From positions 62,001 through 126,000 of the forward strand of contig JADKAJ010000001.1 of assembly GCA_016719165.1 (NCBI GenBank): DNA of 64,000 nt. The letters are read 5' to 3'. Positions 9,679-18,410 of this stretch are shown here, piece by piece. Under the pieces are notes generated by a model. It searched no databases. It worked only from the letters and a program-made list of their open reading frames with translations, and had not been told where the DNA came from. The stretch comes from Chitinophagaceae bacterium. GTDB taxonomy: Bacteria > Bacteroidota > Bacteroidia > Chitinophagales > Chitinophagaceae. Position 1 is the stretch's first letter, and every line of letters begins with the position of its first letter. The position numbers and the translations under genes were made by a program.

Positions 9679-10371
9679 CTAAATAAGTCCTTCATCAGCA
9701 AAACTGTAATAGCCATCATCACTAACAATAATGTGGTCTAAAACCGTAATGTCGAGGAAACGGGCAGCTTCTTTTATTTTGGTAGTCAATTGTTCATCTG
9801 CCCGGCTCGGTTTCAGGCTGCCTGAGGGGTGATTGTGGCAGAGTATAAGGTTCACAGCGTCTTCTTCCAGTGCTTTTCTCAGGATGATTCGTGGATCGGC
9901 CACCGTTCCGGTAATGCCACCTTCGCTTATAATCTCAAAATGGTTGATCTTATTGGCCCTGTTCAGGTAGAGTACAGCAAAAACCTCATGGCGGAAATCT
10001 TTAAGTTTTGTTTGCAGGTAACTGGCAATATCGCTGCTGGTCTTTACCATTGTTTTTTCAAGGGAGGCTGCAGCCTGTCTTCTTCTTCCCAATTCGAGTG
10101 CAGCGGCAATGCTGATAGCTTTGGCTTCGCCAATTCCTTTTATTTTCATCAGCTCTTTAACAGAGAGCTTACCTAATTCTACAAGGTTATCTTTTCCCAG
10201 TTTCAGTACCTCTTTTGCCACATCAACAGCCGATTTTTGCTTAGTACCATTGTGGATCAGGATCGCCAGTAATTCAGAATTGCTGAGGTTTTCTGCACCT
10301 GAGTATAGTAATTTTTCTCTTGGCCTATCGTCTTTTGACCATTGCTTAATTGAGTACTTGTGCTCTTGCAT
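9679..10371 (-). CDS. radC: RadC/JAB-domain protein
   Basis: A 230-residue protein of the RadC (YicR) family. Residues about 1-75 hold the helical N-terminal region with a helix-hairpin-helix (LMKIKGIGEAKAISIA). The rest is a JAB/MPN metalloprotease-like domain with the complete metal site HNHPSGSLKPSRAD (HxH-x7-S-x2-D) and an upstream Glu in EEDAVNLILCHNH. RadC was once named a DNA-repair protein, but that role is not well supported, so biochemical activity is uncertain. It is transcribed away from the downstream small membrane-protein gene. A TAATCTTG box (7 of 8 to the -7 consensus) lies 5 bp upstream of the ATG. Confidence 0.95.
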   Translation of the reverse strand: MQEHKYSIKQWSKDDRPREKLLYSGAENLSNSELLAILIHNGTKQKSAVDVAKEVLKLGKDNLVELGKLSVKELMKIKGIGEAKAISIAAALELGRRRQAAASLEKTMVKTSSDIASYLQTKLKDFRHEVFAVLYLNRANKINHFEIISEGGITGTVADPRIILRKALEEDAVNLILCHNHPSGSLKPSRADEQLTTKIKEAARFLDITVLDHIIVSDDGYYSFADEGLI

Positions 10372-10473
10372 GAAACAAGATTAGCCAATAATTTTAATCC
10401 TGTCAATACCATTTAGCGGTACTGATAAAAAGCTGTTAAAAAATCCGACCTATTTGAAAAACTTTAAAATCTA

Positions 10474-10698
10474 ATGCGTATGAAAACCAGGACCTTTACC
10501 CCCATGGGATCTCTGCATCCTATCCTTTTCTTTGTTGTTGTTTATGTGGTGGCATTAATGCTATCAATTTTTATCTGTTCATCCCTTTTTTATACGTTTA
10601 ATTCCTCTTCTGAAAAGATAGGTGACGTGGAAAAAAGCCAGCAGCAAATGCCCGGAAGTACTGTTGTTGCAGCCAGTACAGTCGCCTTGCATCGGTAA
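10474..10698 (+). CDS. Possible small membrane protein
   Basis: A 74-codon frame starting ATGCGTATG. One strong hydrophobic segment spans about residues 16-43 (ILFFVVVYVVALMLSIFI), followed by a polar tail with SEKIGDVEKSQQQ. The topology suggests a single-pass inner-membrane protein. It fills a gap of about 400 bp between the divergent radC and prs. No homologue is recognised, so it could be a chance frame, but the hydrophobic block with flanking polar ends is more protein-like than the shadow frames nearby. A second ATG lies two codons downstream. Confidence 0.45.
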   Translation: MRMKTRTFTPMGSLHPILFFVVVYVVALMLSIFICSSLFYTFNSSSEKIGDVEKSQQQMPGSTVVAASTVALHR

Positions 10699-10730
10699 TC
10701 CTTTCCTGGGACAATATTTTTTTGACCAGC

Positions 10731-10762
10731 TTGCGGTGATTGCGGTGAGAGTAATATCTTCG
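10731..10762 (+). promoter_or_regulatory. Probable prs promoter
   Basis: TTG at 10731-10733, a 21-bp spacer, then TATCTTCG at 10755-10762 (7 of 8 to TAnnTTTG). The ATG of prs is 17 bp further on. Confidence 0.5.
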
Positions 10763-10779
10763 CCGCATATAATCCCACC

Positions 10780-11727
10780 ATGCAATACGCTAAAATCTTC
10801 TCCGGAACAGGCTCACAGAAGCTGGCCGAACAAATTTGTAAACGATATGGAACCAAGCTGGGTAAAGTCAACATTCAGAAATTCAGTGATGGAGAAATAA
10901 GCCCAATTTTCCTGGAAAGTGTGAGAGGAGACTATGTTTTCCTTGTTCAAAGCACTTTTTCACCTGCAGAAAACCTGATGGAATTGCTGCTGATGATCGA
11001 TGCAGCCCGAAGGGCATCCGCCTACAAGGTTATCGCTGTGATACCTTATTATGGTTATGCCCGGCAAGACCGGAAAGACCGCCCACGGGTAGCCATCGGT
11101 AGTAAGCTGGTAGCCAATATGTTAGTAGCTGCCGGAGCTGACAGGGTGATCACTATGGATTTGCATGCACCCCAGATCCAGGGCTATTTTGATATACCCG
11201 TGGACCACCTTGATAGCCACGCTGTTTTTATCCCTTACATAGAGAATTTGAAGCTGGAAAACCTTACCTTTGCGGCCCCTGATGTGGGAGCTACCAATCG
11301 TATCAGGGAAATTGCCAGTTATTTCAATGCCGAAATGGTGATTTGTGATAAGCACCGCAAAAGGGCCAATGAGATAGCCAGCATGGTGGTTATAGGAGAT
11401 GTGACTGACAGGGACGTGGTAATTATTGATGATATCTGTGATACTGGCGGTACACTGGCAAAAAGTGCAGGTCTTTTAAAGGAAAAGGGGGCAAGAACAG
11501 TAAGGGCTTTAATAACCCACCCGGTGTTGAGTGGAAAAGCCTACGAAAATATTGAGAATAGTGTGCTGGAGGAGTTGATAGTGTGTGATACGATACCGGT
11601 TAAAAAGGAGAGTCAGAAAATAAAAGTGCTCAGTGTGGCTGAACTTTTTGCGGTAGCTATCAGGAATGCATATGAAAATAAGAGTATAACAAGCCTTTTT
11701 ATTCATTCGCAGCGACGGGACAAGTAA
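10780..11727 (+). CDS. prs: Ribose-phosphate pyrophosphokinase
   Basis: A 315-residue enzyme making PRPP from ribose 5-phosphate and ATP, the precursor for purine, pyrimidine, NAD, His and Trp synthesis. Key motifs are present: the N-terminal FSGTGSQKLAEQ and SDGE region, the flexible ATP loop YYGYARQDRKDRPR, the metal and ribose-binding MDLHAPQIQGYF, and the PRPP loop VVIIDDICDTGGTL. Length is normal for bacterial class I enzymes. The gene has its own probable promoter. rplY follows after 74 bp, an arrangement often seen in bacteria (prs followed by the L25 gene). Confidence 0.97.
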   Translation: MQYAKIFSGTGSQKLAEQICKRYGTKLGKVNIQKFSDGEISPIFLESVRGDYVFLVQSTFSPAENLMELLLMIDAARRASAYKVIAVIPYYGYARQDRKDRPRVAIGSKLVANMLVAAGADRVITMDLHAPQIQGYFDIPVDHLDSHAVFIPYIENLKLENLTFAAPDVGATNRIREIASYFNAEMVICDKHRKRANEIASMVVIGDVTDRDVVIIDDICDTGGTLAKSAGLLKEKGARTVRALITHPVLSGKAYENIENSVLEELIVCDTIPVKKESQKIKVLSVAELFAVAIRNAYENKSITSLFIHSQRRDK

Positions 11728-11746
11728 ATAATTAAACAAGATAAAA

Positions 11747-11769
11747 TGCAGCGCCGCAAGGCAACTGCA
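11747..11769 (+). other. Short hairpin in the prs-rplY gap
   Basis: TGCAG and CTGCA arms enclose an inner GCC/GGC stem closed by a GCAA (GNRA-type) tetraloop. There is no T-run after it, so it is not an ordinary terminator. It could act in the rplY leader or stabilise the prs mRNA end. Confidence 0.35.
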
Positions 11770-11801
11770 TCAGACCATTTTAAATCAATAAAAAATAAGA
11801 A

Positions 11802-12428
11802 ATGAAAACAATTACAATCGAAGGACAACTGAGGACCGGATTCGGCAAAGGCGCCACCCGACAACTCCGCTCTCAGGAACTGGTGCCTGGTGTAATTTAT
11901 GGCGGCTCTCAGGAGGTCAATTTCCATGCTCCTGCTGCAGCTTTCAAAAAATTAGTGTACACACCAAGTTTCCAGATCGCAGAAGTTAAATTGGATGGCA
12001 AAACGTACAGGACTATCATGAAAGACCTGCAGTTTGACAAAGTGGATGATAAACTGATCCACGTTGATTTGCTGGAACTGGTAGAGGATAAGAAAGTGAT
12101 CGCTGATATTCCGTTGAAATTTGTTGGTGTTTCAAAAGGTGTAAAAGATGGCGGTAAGCTGGTTACCAAGATGAAGTCTCTGAAGATAAAGACCTATCCC
12201 AAATACCTGAAAGCACAAATTGAAGTATCCATCGATAATCTGGAATTGAATGGAAATATCAGGGTTGAGGATGTAAAGGAAGAGCATTATGAGATACTTA
12301 ACTCCCCCCGTATTCCCATCGCTTCAGTTGTGTTGACAAGACAATTGAAACAAGAGGAAGCAACTGCTGCCCCGGCTGCAGGTGCTGCACCTGCTGCTGC
12401 TGCTCCGGCCGCTGCTGCCAAAAAATAA
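11802..12428 (+). CDS. rplY: 50S ribosomal protein L25/Ctc
   Basis: A 208-residue long-form L25 (Ctc type) that binds 5S rRNA. Residues 1-95 are the L25 domain (MKTITIEGQLRTGFGKGATR, then the LVPGVIYGG loop). About 96-185 is the C-terminal TL5/Ctc beta domain (PLKFVGVSKGVKDGGKL). The last ~25 residues are an Ala/Pro-rich low-complexity tail ending AAAKK, common in Bacteroidota L25. It follows prs on the same strand and ends at a good terminator. Confidence 0.95.
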   Translation: MKTITIEGQLRTGFGKGATRQLRSQELVPGVIYGGSQEVNFHAPAAAFKKLVYTPSFQIAEVKLDGKTYRTIMKDLQFDKVDDKLIHVDLLELVEDKKVIADIPLKFVGVSKGVKDGGKLVTKMKSLKIKTYPKYLKAQIEVSIDNLELNGNIRVEDVKEEHYEILNSPRIPIASVVLTRQLKQEEATAAPAAGAAPAAAAPAAAAKK

Positions 12429-12450
12429 GTTTTTTAAAACTAATCATAGA

Positions 12451-12476
12451 CCCGTATCAATTGATGCGGGTTTTTT
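12451..12476 (+). terminator. rplY terminator
   Basis: CCCGTATCAA and TTGATGCGGG form a stem with one G-T pair, followed by six T. A possible pth -7 box (GATATTTG, 12490-12497) comes 13 bp later. Confidence 0.85.
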
Positions 12477-12514
12477 ATTGGCTATACCCGATATTTGACT
12501 TAAGTAAATTGTGT

Positions 12515-13090
12515 ATGAAATTTCTTATTGTTGGCCTCGGAAATATTGGTGACGAATATGCGCATACAAGGCATAATATCGGTTTTGATGTTGTGAATGC
12601 GTTTGTACAAAAGCATGGGGGAAGCTTCCGGGTTGACCGATTAGCCTATGTTGCAGATATTAAATGGAAAAGGAAGACATTTATTTGTGTTTGTCCCACA
12701 ACCTATATGAACCTGAGCGGGAAAGCTGTGAAATACTGGATGGATAAAGAGAAAGTGTTGCTGGAGAATACATTGGTAGTTGTTGATGACCTGGCACTTC
12801 CATTAAGCAAAATCCGGGTAAAACCTGGCGGGAGTGATGCCGGACATAATGGACTGAAAAGCCTGCAGGAAGTCCTGGGCACCAGGGATTATCCCAAACT
12901 GCGGTTTGGAATTGGCAGTGATTACCCAAAAGGTCACCAGTCAGATTTTGTACTGGGAAAATGGAAAAAGCAAGAAGAACCATTGGTGAAACTAAAAATA
13001 CAACAGGCAGTCGAAGTAATTGAAGTCTTTGCTGCACAGGGTATTGCCACCGCCATGAACCAGGTAAATAATAAAGAATTTTCGCTATGA
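12515..13090 (+). CDS. pth: Peptidyl-tRNA hydrolase
   Basis: A 191-residue enzyme that releases peptides from prematurely dropped peptidyl-tRNA. The start is set at the ATG giving MKFLIVGLGNIGDEY, the usual N-terminus; the frame continues 18 codons further up, but those run through the rplY terminator. Family residues are present: Asn in GLGN, the catalytic His in TRHNIGFD, PTTYMNLSG, and the VVDDLALPLSKIRVKPGGS and AGHNGLKSL motifs that shape the tRNA-binding cleft. The length is typical. rplY-pth adjacency is common in bacteria. Confidence 0.96.
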   Translation: MKFLIVGLGNIGDEYAHTRHNIGFDVVNAFVQKHGGSFRVDRLAYVADIKWKRKTFICVCPTTYMNLSGKAVKYWMDKEKVLLENTLVVVDDLALPLSKIRVKPGGSDAGHNGLKSLQEVLGTRDYPKLRFGIGSDYPKGHQSDFVLGKWKKQEEPLVKLKIQQAVEVIEVFAAQGIATAMNQVNNKEFSL

Positions 13091-13262
13091 GAAATCAGAT
13101 GGATTACTTACTTTAGCATCCCTGACCCTCTATCCCGGAGGTCTCTGATTAAAATGAATACCGGGAAAATCCAATAAACATATTGATTACCACTGAATAT
13201 ATGGGATAACAGCCCTATGAGTTTTGTATCCGATGTATTTAATTAAAATATGACTTCCTGTT

Positions 13263-13874
13263 ATGAAAATTTTCTGTGTTGGACGTAACTATGTAGCGCA
13301 TGCCCAAGAACTTGGTAATGAAGTGCCCGATGAACCGGTCATATTTATGAAGCCAAAAAGTGCCTTGCTGCAGCCGCATACCCCGTTTTATTATCCCGAA
13401 TTCACCAACGAGTTACATTACGAATGTGAACTTGTTTTGCGTATCTGCAAAAACGGTAAGTATATCCAGGAAAAATTTGCCAGTAAATATTATGATGCGA
13501 TTACAGCCGGTATTGACTTTACGGCCCGTGATATTCAGAATGAACTGAAAGAAAAAGGATTGCCCTGGGAAAAGGCAAAGGCCTGGGACAATTCAGCGGT
13601 AATTGGTAAATGGGTTCCTTTTGCCAATATCAAGAATAAAAAAGATATCAATTTCTGCCTCTACAAGAACAAAGAACTGGTACAGCAGGGAAATTCAGTG
13701 AACATGATACATAGCTTTGACCAGATCGTATCTTATATTTCAAATTATTTTTCAGTGAATATTGGTGATGTGATTTTTACAGGTACACCGGCGGGAGTGG
13801 GTGAAGTAGTTGTGGGAGACGAATTGGAAGGATTCATTGAAGACGACAGCATGTTTACGCTGGAAGTAAAATAA
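13263..13874 (+). CDS. Fumarylacetoacetate hydrolase-family protein (FAHD1-like)
   Basis: A 203-residue single-domain FAH-family enzyme. The opening MKIFCVGRNYVAHAQELGN and EPVIFMKPKSALL match the short acylpyruvase/oxaloacetate-decarboxylase (FAHD1, YcgM) group. The metal ligands are likely the Glu pair in HYECELV and the Asp in AGIDFTARD. The C-terminal TGTPAGVGEVVVGD block is the family signature. The exact substrate cannot be assigned; acylpyruvates or oxaloacetate are the usual ones. The gene stands alone, with 172 bp upstream and the E1 gene about 140 bp downstream on the same strand. Confidence 0.88.
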   Translation: MKIFCVGRNYVAHAQELGNEVPDEPVIFMKPKSALLQPHTPFYYPEFTNELHYECELVLRICKNGKYIQEKFASKYYDAITAGIDFTARDIQNELKEKGLPWEKAKAWDNSAVIGKWVPFANIKNKKDINFCLYKNKELVQQGNSVNMIHSFDQIVSYISNYFSVNIGDVIFTGTPAGVGEVVVGDELEGFIEDDSMFTLEVK

Positions 13875-13984
13875 GAATTGACGGACAAAAATTTTTCCTA
13901 TACTGTAAGCCAAGACCAACTGCAACAGGAAGGCCATTCGTTTAAAAGCGGGTGGCTTTTCTTTTACGGGGCAGGGCTTTCCCT

Positions 13985-13992
13985 TATTTTTG
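13985..13992 (+). promoter_or_regulatory. Probable -7 element of the E1 gene
   Basis: TATTTTTG matches TAnnTTTG in every fixed position. It ends 22 bp before the chosen ATG at 14015. The -33 element is weak. Confidence 0.5.
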
Positions 13993-14014
13993 CTCCCTGC
14001 AATGATTGCTCTAC

Positions 14015-16081
14015 ATGATTGATACCAATATATTATTACGGGCCTATCGCTTCATGAGCCAGGTAAAAGCGATGGCTGAAACATATGAAGCTAACCGCTC
14101 TGTTTGTAAATATGTTCATTCTACTTCAAGAGGGCATGAAGCTATACAGCTGGCTGCTGCTTTTCAATTGCAACCACAGGATTTTGTAAGTCCTTATTAC
14201 CGCGATGAAAGTATGATACTTGGATTAGGATTTACTCCTTACCATCAAATGCTGCAATTATTAGCCAAAGGCGATGATATTTTTACCGGAGGCCGTGAGT
14301 ACTATTCTCATCCCAATTACCGGGGGAATGATAAACCAACAATGATACACCAAAGCAGTGCTACGGGTATGCAGGTGATACCCACTACAGGCATTGCACA
14401 GGGTATTCAGTACCTGGAAAGATATAATGCTTCACTACTTAAAAAAGGAATAAACGGTGTTTTGCCGGTTACACTATGTTCATTAGGTGATGCAAGTGTA
14501 ACCGAAGGGGAAGTAAGCGAAGCTTTTCAGTTCGCTGTATTAAAGCAATTACCAGTTATTTATCTGGTACAGGATAATAACTGGGGTATTAGTGTAACGG
14601 CACAGGAAGCAAGGTCTATGAATGCTTTTGAGTTTGCTGCCGGTTTCAAAGGAATGAACCGGGTACAGGTGGATGGAAGTGATTTCGAAGCATCTTATTC
14701 TGTAATGAAAGAGGTAGTGGATTTTGTACGCCGGGAAAGAAAACCTTATCTCGTACATGCACAGGTTCCGTTGCTTGGTCATCATACAAGCGGTGTAAGA
14801 AGAGAGTTTTACAGAACTGATGAAGACTGGGCCAGGCACCAGGAACATGATCCTAATTCAAAACTTCGGAAAAAATTAGTTGAGAAAGGTGTACTGGAAA
14901 ATGAATTGCTGCATATAGAAAAAGAAGCGGCTGAATTGGTTGCTGGTGATTTTGCAAAAGCAGTTGCTTCTCCTGACCCTGATCCAGCAACAGTGGAAGA
15001 TCATATTTTTGTTGCAACACCCATTACAGAAGAGAAAGGAGAGAGGAGTCCTGCAGGGGCAGATAAAGTTATAATGGTGGATGCAGCATTATTTGCAATC
15101 AGGGAAATAATGGAGCAACATCCGGAAGCTGTCCTGTATGGACAGGACGTAGGAAAAAGATTGGGTGGTGTATTCCGTGAAGCAGCCACACTAGGGGATA
15201 TGTTTGGCGAACATCGTGTTTTTAATACAGCTATCCAGGAGGCTTATGTAGTAGGTTCCACGGTTGGTATGAGTGCTGTTGGTCTGCGGCCAATTGTAGA
15301 AGTTCAATTTGCGGATTATATTTATCCGGGTTTTAATCAATTGGTGACAGAGGTTTCGAAGAGTTGTTACCTTACCTGCGGTAAATTTCCCGTGTCCATG
15401 ATATTGCGGGTGCCTATTGGCGCTTATGGTGGTGGTGGTCCTTATCACAGTGGCAGTGTAGAAACAACATTACTTTCCATCAAAGGAATAAAAGTGGCCT
15501 ATCCTTCGAATGCGGCCGATATGAAGGGATTAATGAAAGCGGCCTATTATGATCCTAACCCGGTAGTGATGCTGGAACATAAAGGATTGTACTGGAGTAA
15601 AGTGCCCGGTACAGAAGACGCCAAAACAACAGAGCCGTCGAAAGATTATATCCTGCCATTTGGTAAGGCAAATATTGTAACACAGGCTTCTGCCAAAGCA
15701 ATTGAGAATGGGGAAAGCTGTGTGGTGATCACTTATGGGATGGGGGTATACTGGGCCAAAGCGGCTACAAAGAATTTTAGCCAGCAAATTGAAGTAGTTG
15801 ACCTGCGGACATTATATCCACTTGATGAAGCACTTGTTTTCGAACGGGTAAAATTGCACGGCAAATGTTTAGTAGTAACCGAAGAGCAACAGAATAATTC
15901 TTTTGCCGAAGCCCTGGCCGGAAGAATTTCCAAAAACTGTTTTCAATCATTGGATGCACCTGTGGAGGTATTAGGTGCATTAAACCTGCCTGCTGTACCA
16001 ATGAATATGGGATTGGAGCAGGCGATGCTGCCGAATGCAGATAAAGTATCAGCCCGTTTAAAGCAACTGCTTGTTTCTTAA
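14015..16081 (+). CDS. 2-oxoacid dehydrogenase E1, fused alpha and beta subunits
   Basis: A 688-residue thiamine-diphosphate enzyme joining E1 alpha (about 1-330) and E1 beta (about 355-688) in one chain. The alpha part has the ThDP motif GDASVTEGE ... QDNNWGIS and HTSGVRREFYRTDEDW. The beta part has GQDVGKRLGGVFREAATL, FNTAIQEAYVVGSTVGMS and VVTEEQQNNSFAEALAGR. Such fusions in Bacteroidota are usually called branched-chain or generic alpha-ketoacid dehydrogenase E1; pyruvate cannot be excluded. No E2 or E3 gene is nearby, so it must use partners encoded elsewhere. ATG at 14015 is preferred to TTG at 14006. Its stop codon overlaps the aspS stop tail to tail. Confidence 0.92.
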   Translation: MIDTNILLRAYRFMSQVKAMAETYEANRSVCKYVHSTSRGHEAIQLAAAFQLQPQDFVSPYYRDESMILGLGFTPYHQMLQLLAKGDDIFTGGREYYSHPNYRGNDKPTMIHQSSATGMQVIPTTGIAQGIQYLERYNASLLKKGINGVLPVTLCSLGDASVTEGEVSEAFQFAVLKQLPVIYLVQDNNWGISVTAQEARSMNAFEFAAGFKGMNRVQVDGSDFEASYSVMKEVVDFVRRERKPYLVHAQVPLLGHHTSGVRREFYRTDEDWARHQEHDPNSKLRKKLVEKGVLENELLHIEKEAAELVAGDFAKAVASPDPDPATVEDHIFVATPITEEKGERSPAGADKVIMVDAALFAIREIMEQHPEAVLYGQDVGKRLGGVFREAATLGDMFGEHRVFNTAIQEAYVVGSTVGMSAVGLRPIVEVQFADYIYPGFNQLVTEVSKSCYLTCGKFPVSMILRVPIGAYGGGGPYHSGSVETTLLSIKGIKVAYPSNAADMKGLMKAAYYDPNPVVMLEHKGLYWSKVPGTEDAKTTEPSKDYILPFGKANIVTQASAKAIENGESCVVITYGMGVYWAKAATKNFSQQIEVVDLRTLYPLDEALVFERVKLHGKCLVVTEEQQNNSFAEALAGRISKNCFQSLDAPVEVLGALNLPAVPMNMGLEQAMLPNADKVSARLKQLLVS

Positions 16082-17907
16082 TTTTTTAAATTCAACTTTA
16101 TCTGCAACTCCTCAAACTGCTTCTCATCAATAGTAGCAGGTGCATCCAGCATCACATCTCTTCCGGCATTATTTTTCGGAAACGCAATAAAGTCACGGAT
16201 GCTTTCACTCCCTCCTAAAATGGCACATAGCCTGTCGAAACCAAAGGCAATACCACCATGTGGTGGGGCACCGTATTCAAAAGCGCCGAGTAGGAAACCA
16301 AATTTATGTTGCTGCTCGGCTGCATCCATGCCCAATGCCGCAAACATTTTTTCCTGCAATTCTCTTTGGAAAATACGGATAGAGCCACCGCCAATTTCAT
16401 TGCCGTTCAGTACCATATCATAAGCATTGGCTTTGATATTAGCATAGGGGTGTTTCAGGTATTCAGCAGCATTCTCAATAACAGGGTTGTTATTGATCAT
16501 TGTTTCAATCTGTGATGGTTTGGGTGAAGTGAACGGATGATGACGGGCTACCCAGCGGTTACCTTCTTCATCGTATTCAAATAACGGGAAGTCGAGCACC
16601 CAAAGCAATTTGAATTCAGTATCTTTTCTTAATCCCAAACGGTTGGCCATTTCCATCCTCAGGTCGCTGATAGCTTTTCTTGTTCTTTCTTCTGCGCCTG
16701 CCAGCATTAAAATCAAATCACCTGCTTTTGCATTAGCCGCTTCTGCTATGGCTTTCAAATTTTCTTCGCTGTAAAATTTATCTACACTGCTTTTGTAAGT
16801 ACCGTCCGTATTTACTTTAATAAACACCAGGCCTTTCATTCCTATTTGCGGACGTTTAACCCATTCGGTCAGTTCGTCCGTTTGTTTGCGGCTGTATTCA
16901 CTGCAACCGGGTACAGCAATGGCCAATACAGTTTCAGCTTCGTCAAATAATTTGAAGTCTTTTCCGCTTATCAAGGTTGAGTTATCTTGTTTCTCGGTAT
17001 AAACTGTAGCAGGTTTTTTCAGGTTCAGCACTTTCATGTCAAACCGGATGTCTGGTTTATCATTACCATAATTCCACATGGCATCTTCCCATGTCATGCG
17101 TTGTACTGTCTCCGTATAATCAATTCCCTTTACTTCCTTAAAAATGGATTTGATCATACCTTCAAACATGTTTAAAATATCTTCCTGTTCCACAAATGCC
17201 ATCTCACAGTCTATCTGGGTAAATTCCGGTTGACGATCTGCCCTTAAGTCTTCGTCACGAAAGCATTTTACTATCTGATAGTAACGATCGTACCCGCTTA
17301 CCATTAATAATTGTTTGAATGTTTGTGGCGATTGCGGCAATGCATAAAACTGTCCGGGGTTCATTCTTGAAGGAACCACAAAATCCCTTGCACCTTCCGG
17401 TGTTGATTTGATAAGGAAAGGGGTTTCTATATCCATGAAATTATGCTGGTGCAGGTAATTCCTGGCAGCACGGTTTACAGCATAACGCAGTTCAAGATTC
17501 CTTTTCACAGCGTTGCGGCGCAGATCAAGGAAACGGTATTTCATCCGCAGGTCATCACCGCCATCGGTGTCATCCTGTATAGTGAATGGGGGTACGGCAG
17601 ATCTATTCAACACTTTAAAAGTAGAAACCACTATTTCAATTTCACCTGTCGGGATATTAAGATTTTTATTGCTTCTTTCATTCACCATGCCGGTTGCCTG
17701 TATTACAAATTCCCGGCCCAGCGGATTTACTTCCAGTTGATTGTTCAGTTCTTCGCCAAATAATAATTGGGTGATACCATAACGGTCACGTAGGTCAACA
17801 AAGGTGATAGCACCAAATTTTCTAATGGTTTGTACCCATCCGGCCAGTGTAACTTCTTTGCCATTATTCCCGATCCTTAATTCGCCACAGGTGTGAGTTC
17901 TGTACAT
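16078..17907 (-). CDS. aspS: Aspartyl-tRNA synthetase
   Basis: A 609-residue class II synthetase charging tRNA-Asp. It has an OB-fold anticodon-binding domain (about 1-105, with GWVQTIRKFGAITFVDLRDR) and class II motif 2 (FRDEDLRADRQPEFTQID). A bacterial-type GAD insertion domain lies in the middle (about 300-420), and motif 3 is GAFEYGAPPHGGIAFGFDRL. This is the full bacterial length. GatCAB genes are not in the window, so whether the enzyme is discriminating cannot be judged. It has its own promoter and converges on the E1 gene with a shared TTAA at the stops. Confidence 0.97.
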   Translation of the reverse strand: MYRTHTCGELRIGNNGKEVTLAGWVQTIRKFGAITFVDLRDRYGITQLLFGEELNNQLEVNPLGREFVIQATGMVNERSNKNLNIPTGEIEIVVSTFKVLNRSAVPPFTIQDDTDGGDDLRMKYRFLDLRRNAVKRNLELRYAVNRAARNYLHQHNFMDIETPFLIKSTPEGARDFVVPSRMNPGQFYALPQSPQTFKQLLMVSGYDRYYQIVKCFRDEDLRADRQPEFTQIDCEMAFVEQEDILNMFEGMIKSIFKEVKGIDYTETVQRMTWEDAMWNYGNDKPDIRFDMKVLNLKKPATVYTEKQDNSTLISGKDFKLFDEAETVLAIAVPGCSEYSRKQTDELTEWVKRPQIGMKGLVFIKVNTDGTYKSSVDKFYSEENLKAIAEAANAKAGDLILMLAGAEERTRKAISDLRMEMANRLGLRKDTEFKLLWVLDFPLFEYDEEGNRWVARHHPFTSPKPSQIETMINNNPVIENAAEYLKHPYANIKANAYDMVLNGNEIGGGSIRIFQRELQEKMFAALGMDAAEQQHKFGFLLGAFEYGAPPHGGIAFGFDRLCAILGGSESIRDFIAFPKNNAGRDVMLDAPATIDEKQFEELQIKLNLKN

Positions 17908-17930
17908 TTTTTGTTCTTTTTTCTGAGGCG

Positions 17931-17960
17931 CAAAGATAAGGCAAAAGCCCCGTGAGCAAA
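17931..17960 (-). promoter_or_regulatory. aspS promoter
   Basis: On the minus strand TTTG (17960-17957), 18 bp, then TATCTTTG (17938-17931), a full -7 match. The aspS ATG lies 23 bp downstream. This is one of the best two-part Bacteroidota promoters in the window. Confidence 0.7.
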
Positions 17961-17974
17961 GCCGGTACTGTGTG

Positions 17975-18385
17975 CTACATCGTTGTCGTTTTCTGAAGTT
18001 TTATTTCCCTGGGGCGTTGTACTGAATAGTAATAGAGCAATATGAAAGCCCCGATAAAAAAGGGAATGAGTGAAAGTTGTTTACCCGTAATTCCACCCCA
18101 GAATTCTTTTTCATCAAACCCCAGGAATTCACTGATCATCCAGAATGAATTGGCACTGATCCAAAAGGCCACAGCCAGGTTATGAGCTAACTCAGAGGCG
18201 AGCTTACGGGTTCTCCAGGCTATCAGGATAGCCACTGTTAGGGTAGGGACAATCATTATAATTCCCAGCACTTTCCATATCAGGCACCAGCTGATATCTT
18301 TTACCAGCCAGAAAGCAATATGCATATTTTCCATCCGGCGATAGCGGGACGGTATGATGTACTGGTCTTCGTTGGGTTGGTTCAT
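17975..18385 (-). CDS. Small integral membrane protein of unknown function
   Basis: A 136-residue protein with three or four predicted membrane segments (around LIWKVLGIIMIVPTLTVAIL, LAVAFWISANSFWMIS and LIPFFIGAFILLYYYS). The N-terminus is polar and Arg-rich (PSRYRRMEN), probably cytosolic. No family is recognised. It begins 25 bp after the FAD-oxidoreductase gene stop and is likely the last gene of the histidine phosphatase / oxidoreductase / membrane protein run. aspS follows with its own promoter. Confidence 0.75.
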   Translation of the reverse strand: MNQPNEDQYIIPSRYRRMENMHIAFWLVKDISWCLIWKVLGIIMIVPTLTVAILIAWRTRKLASELAHNLAVAFWISANSFWMISEFLGFDEKEFWGGITGKQLSLIPFFIGAFILLYYYSVQRPREIKLQKTTTM

Positions 18386-18410
18386 CAGTCAGTTAATTTT
18401 GTAAAGGAAG

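Noticed and set aside
13878..14018. 46-codon TTG-start frame whose TGA overlaps the ATG of the E1 gene
   Set aside because: No family resemblance, a weak start, and it contains the likely E1 promoter box; best seen as chance.
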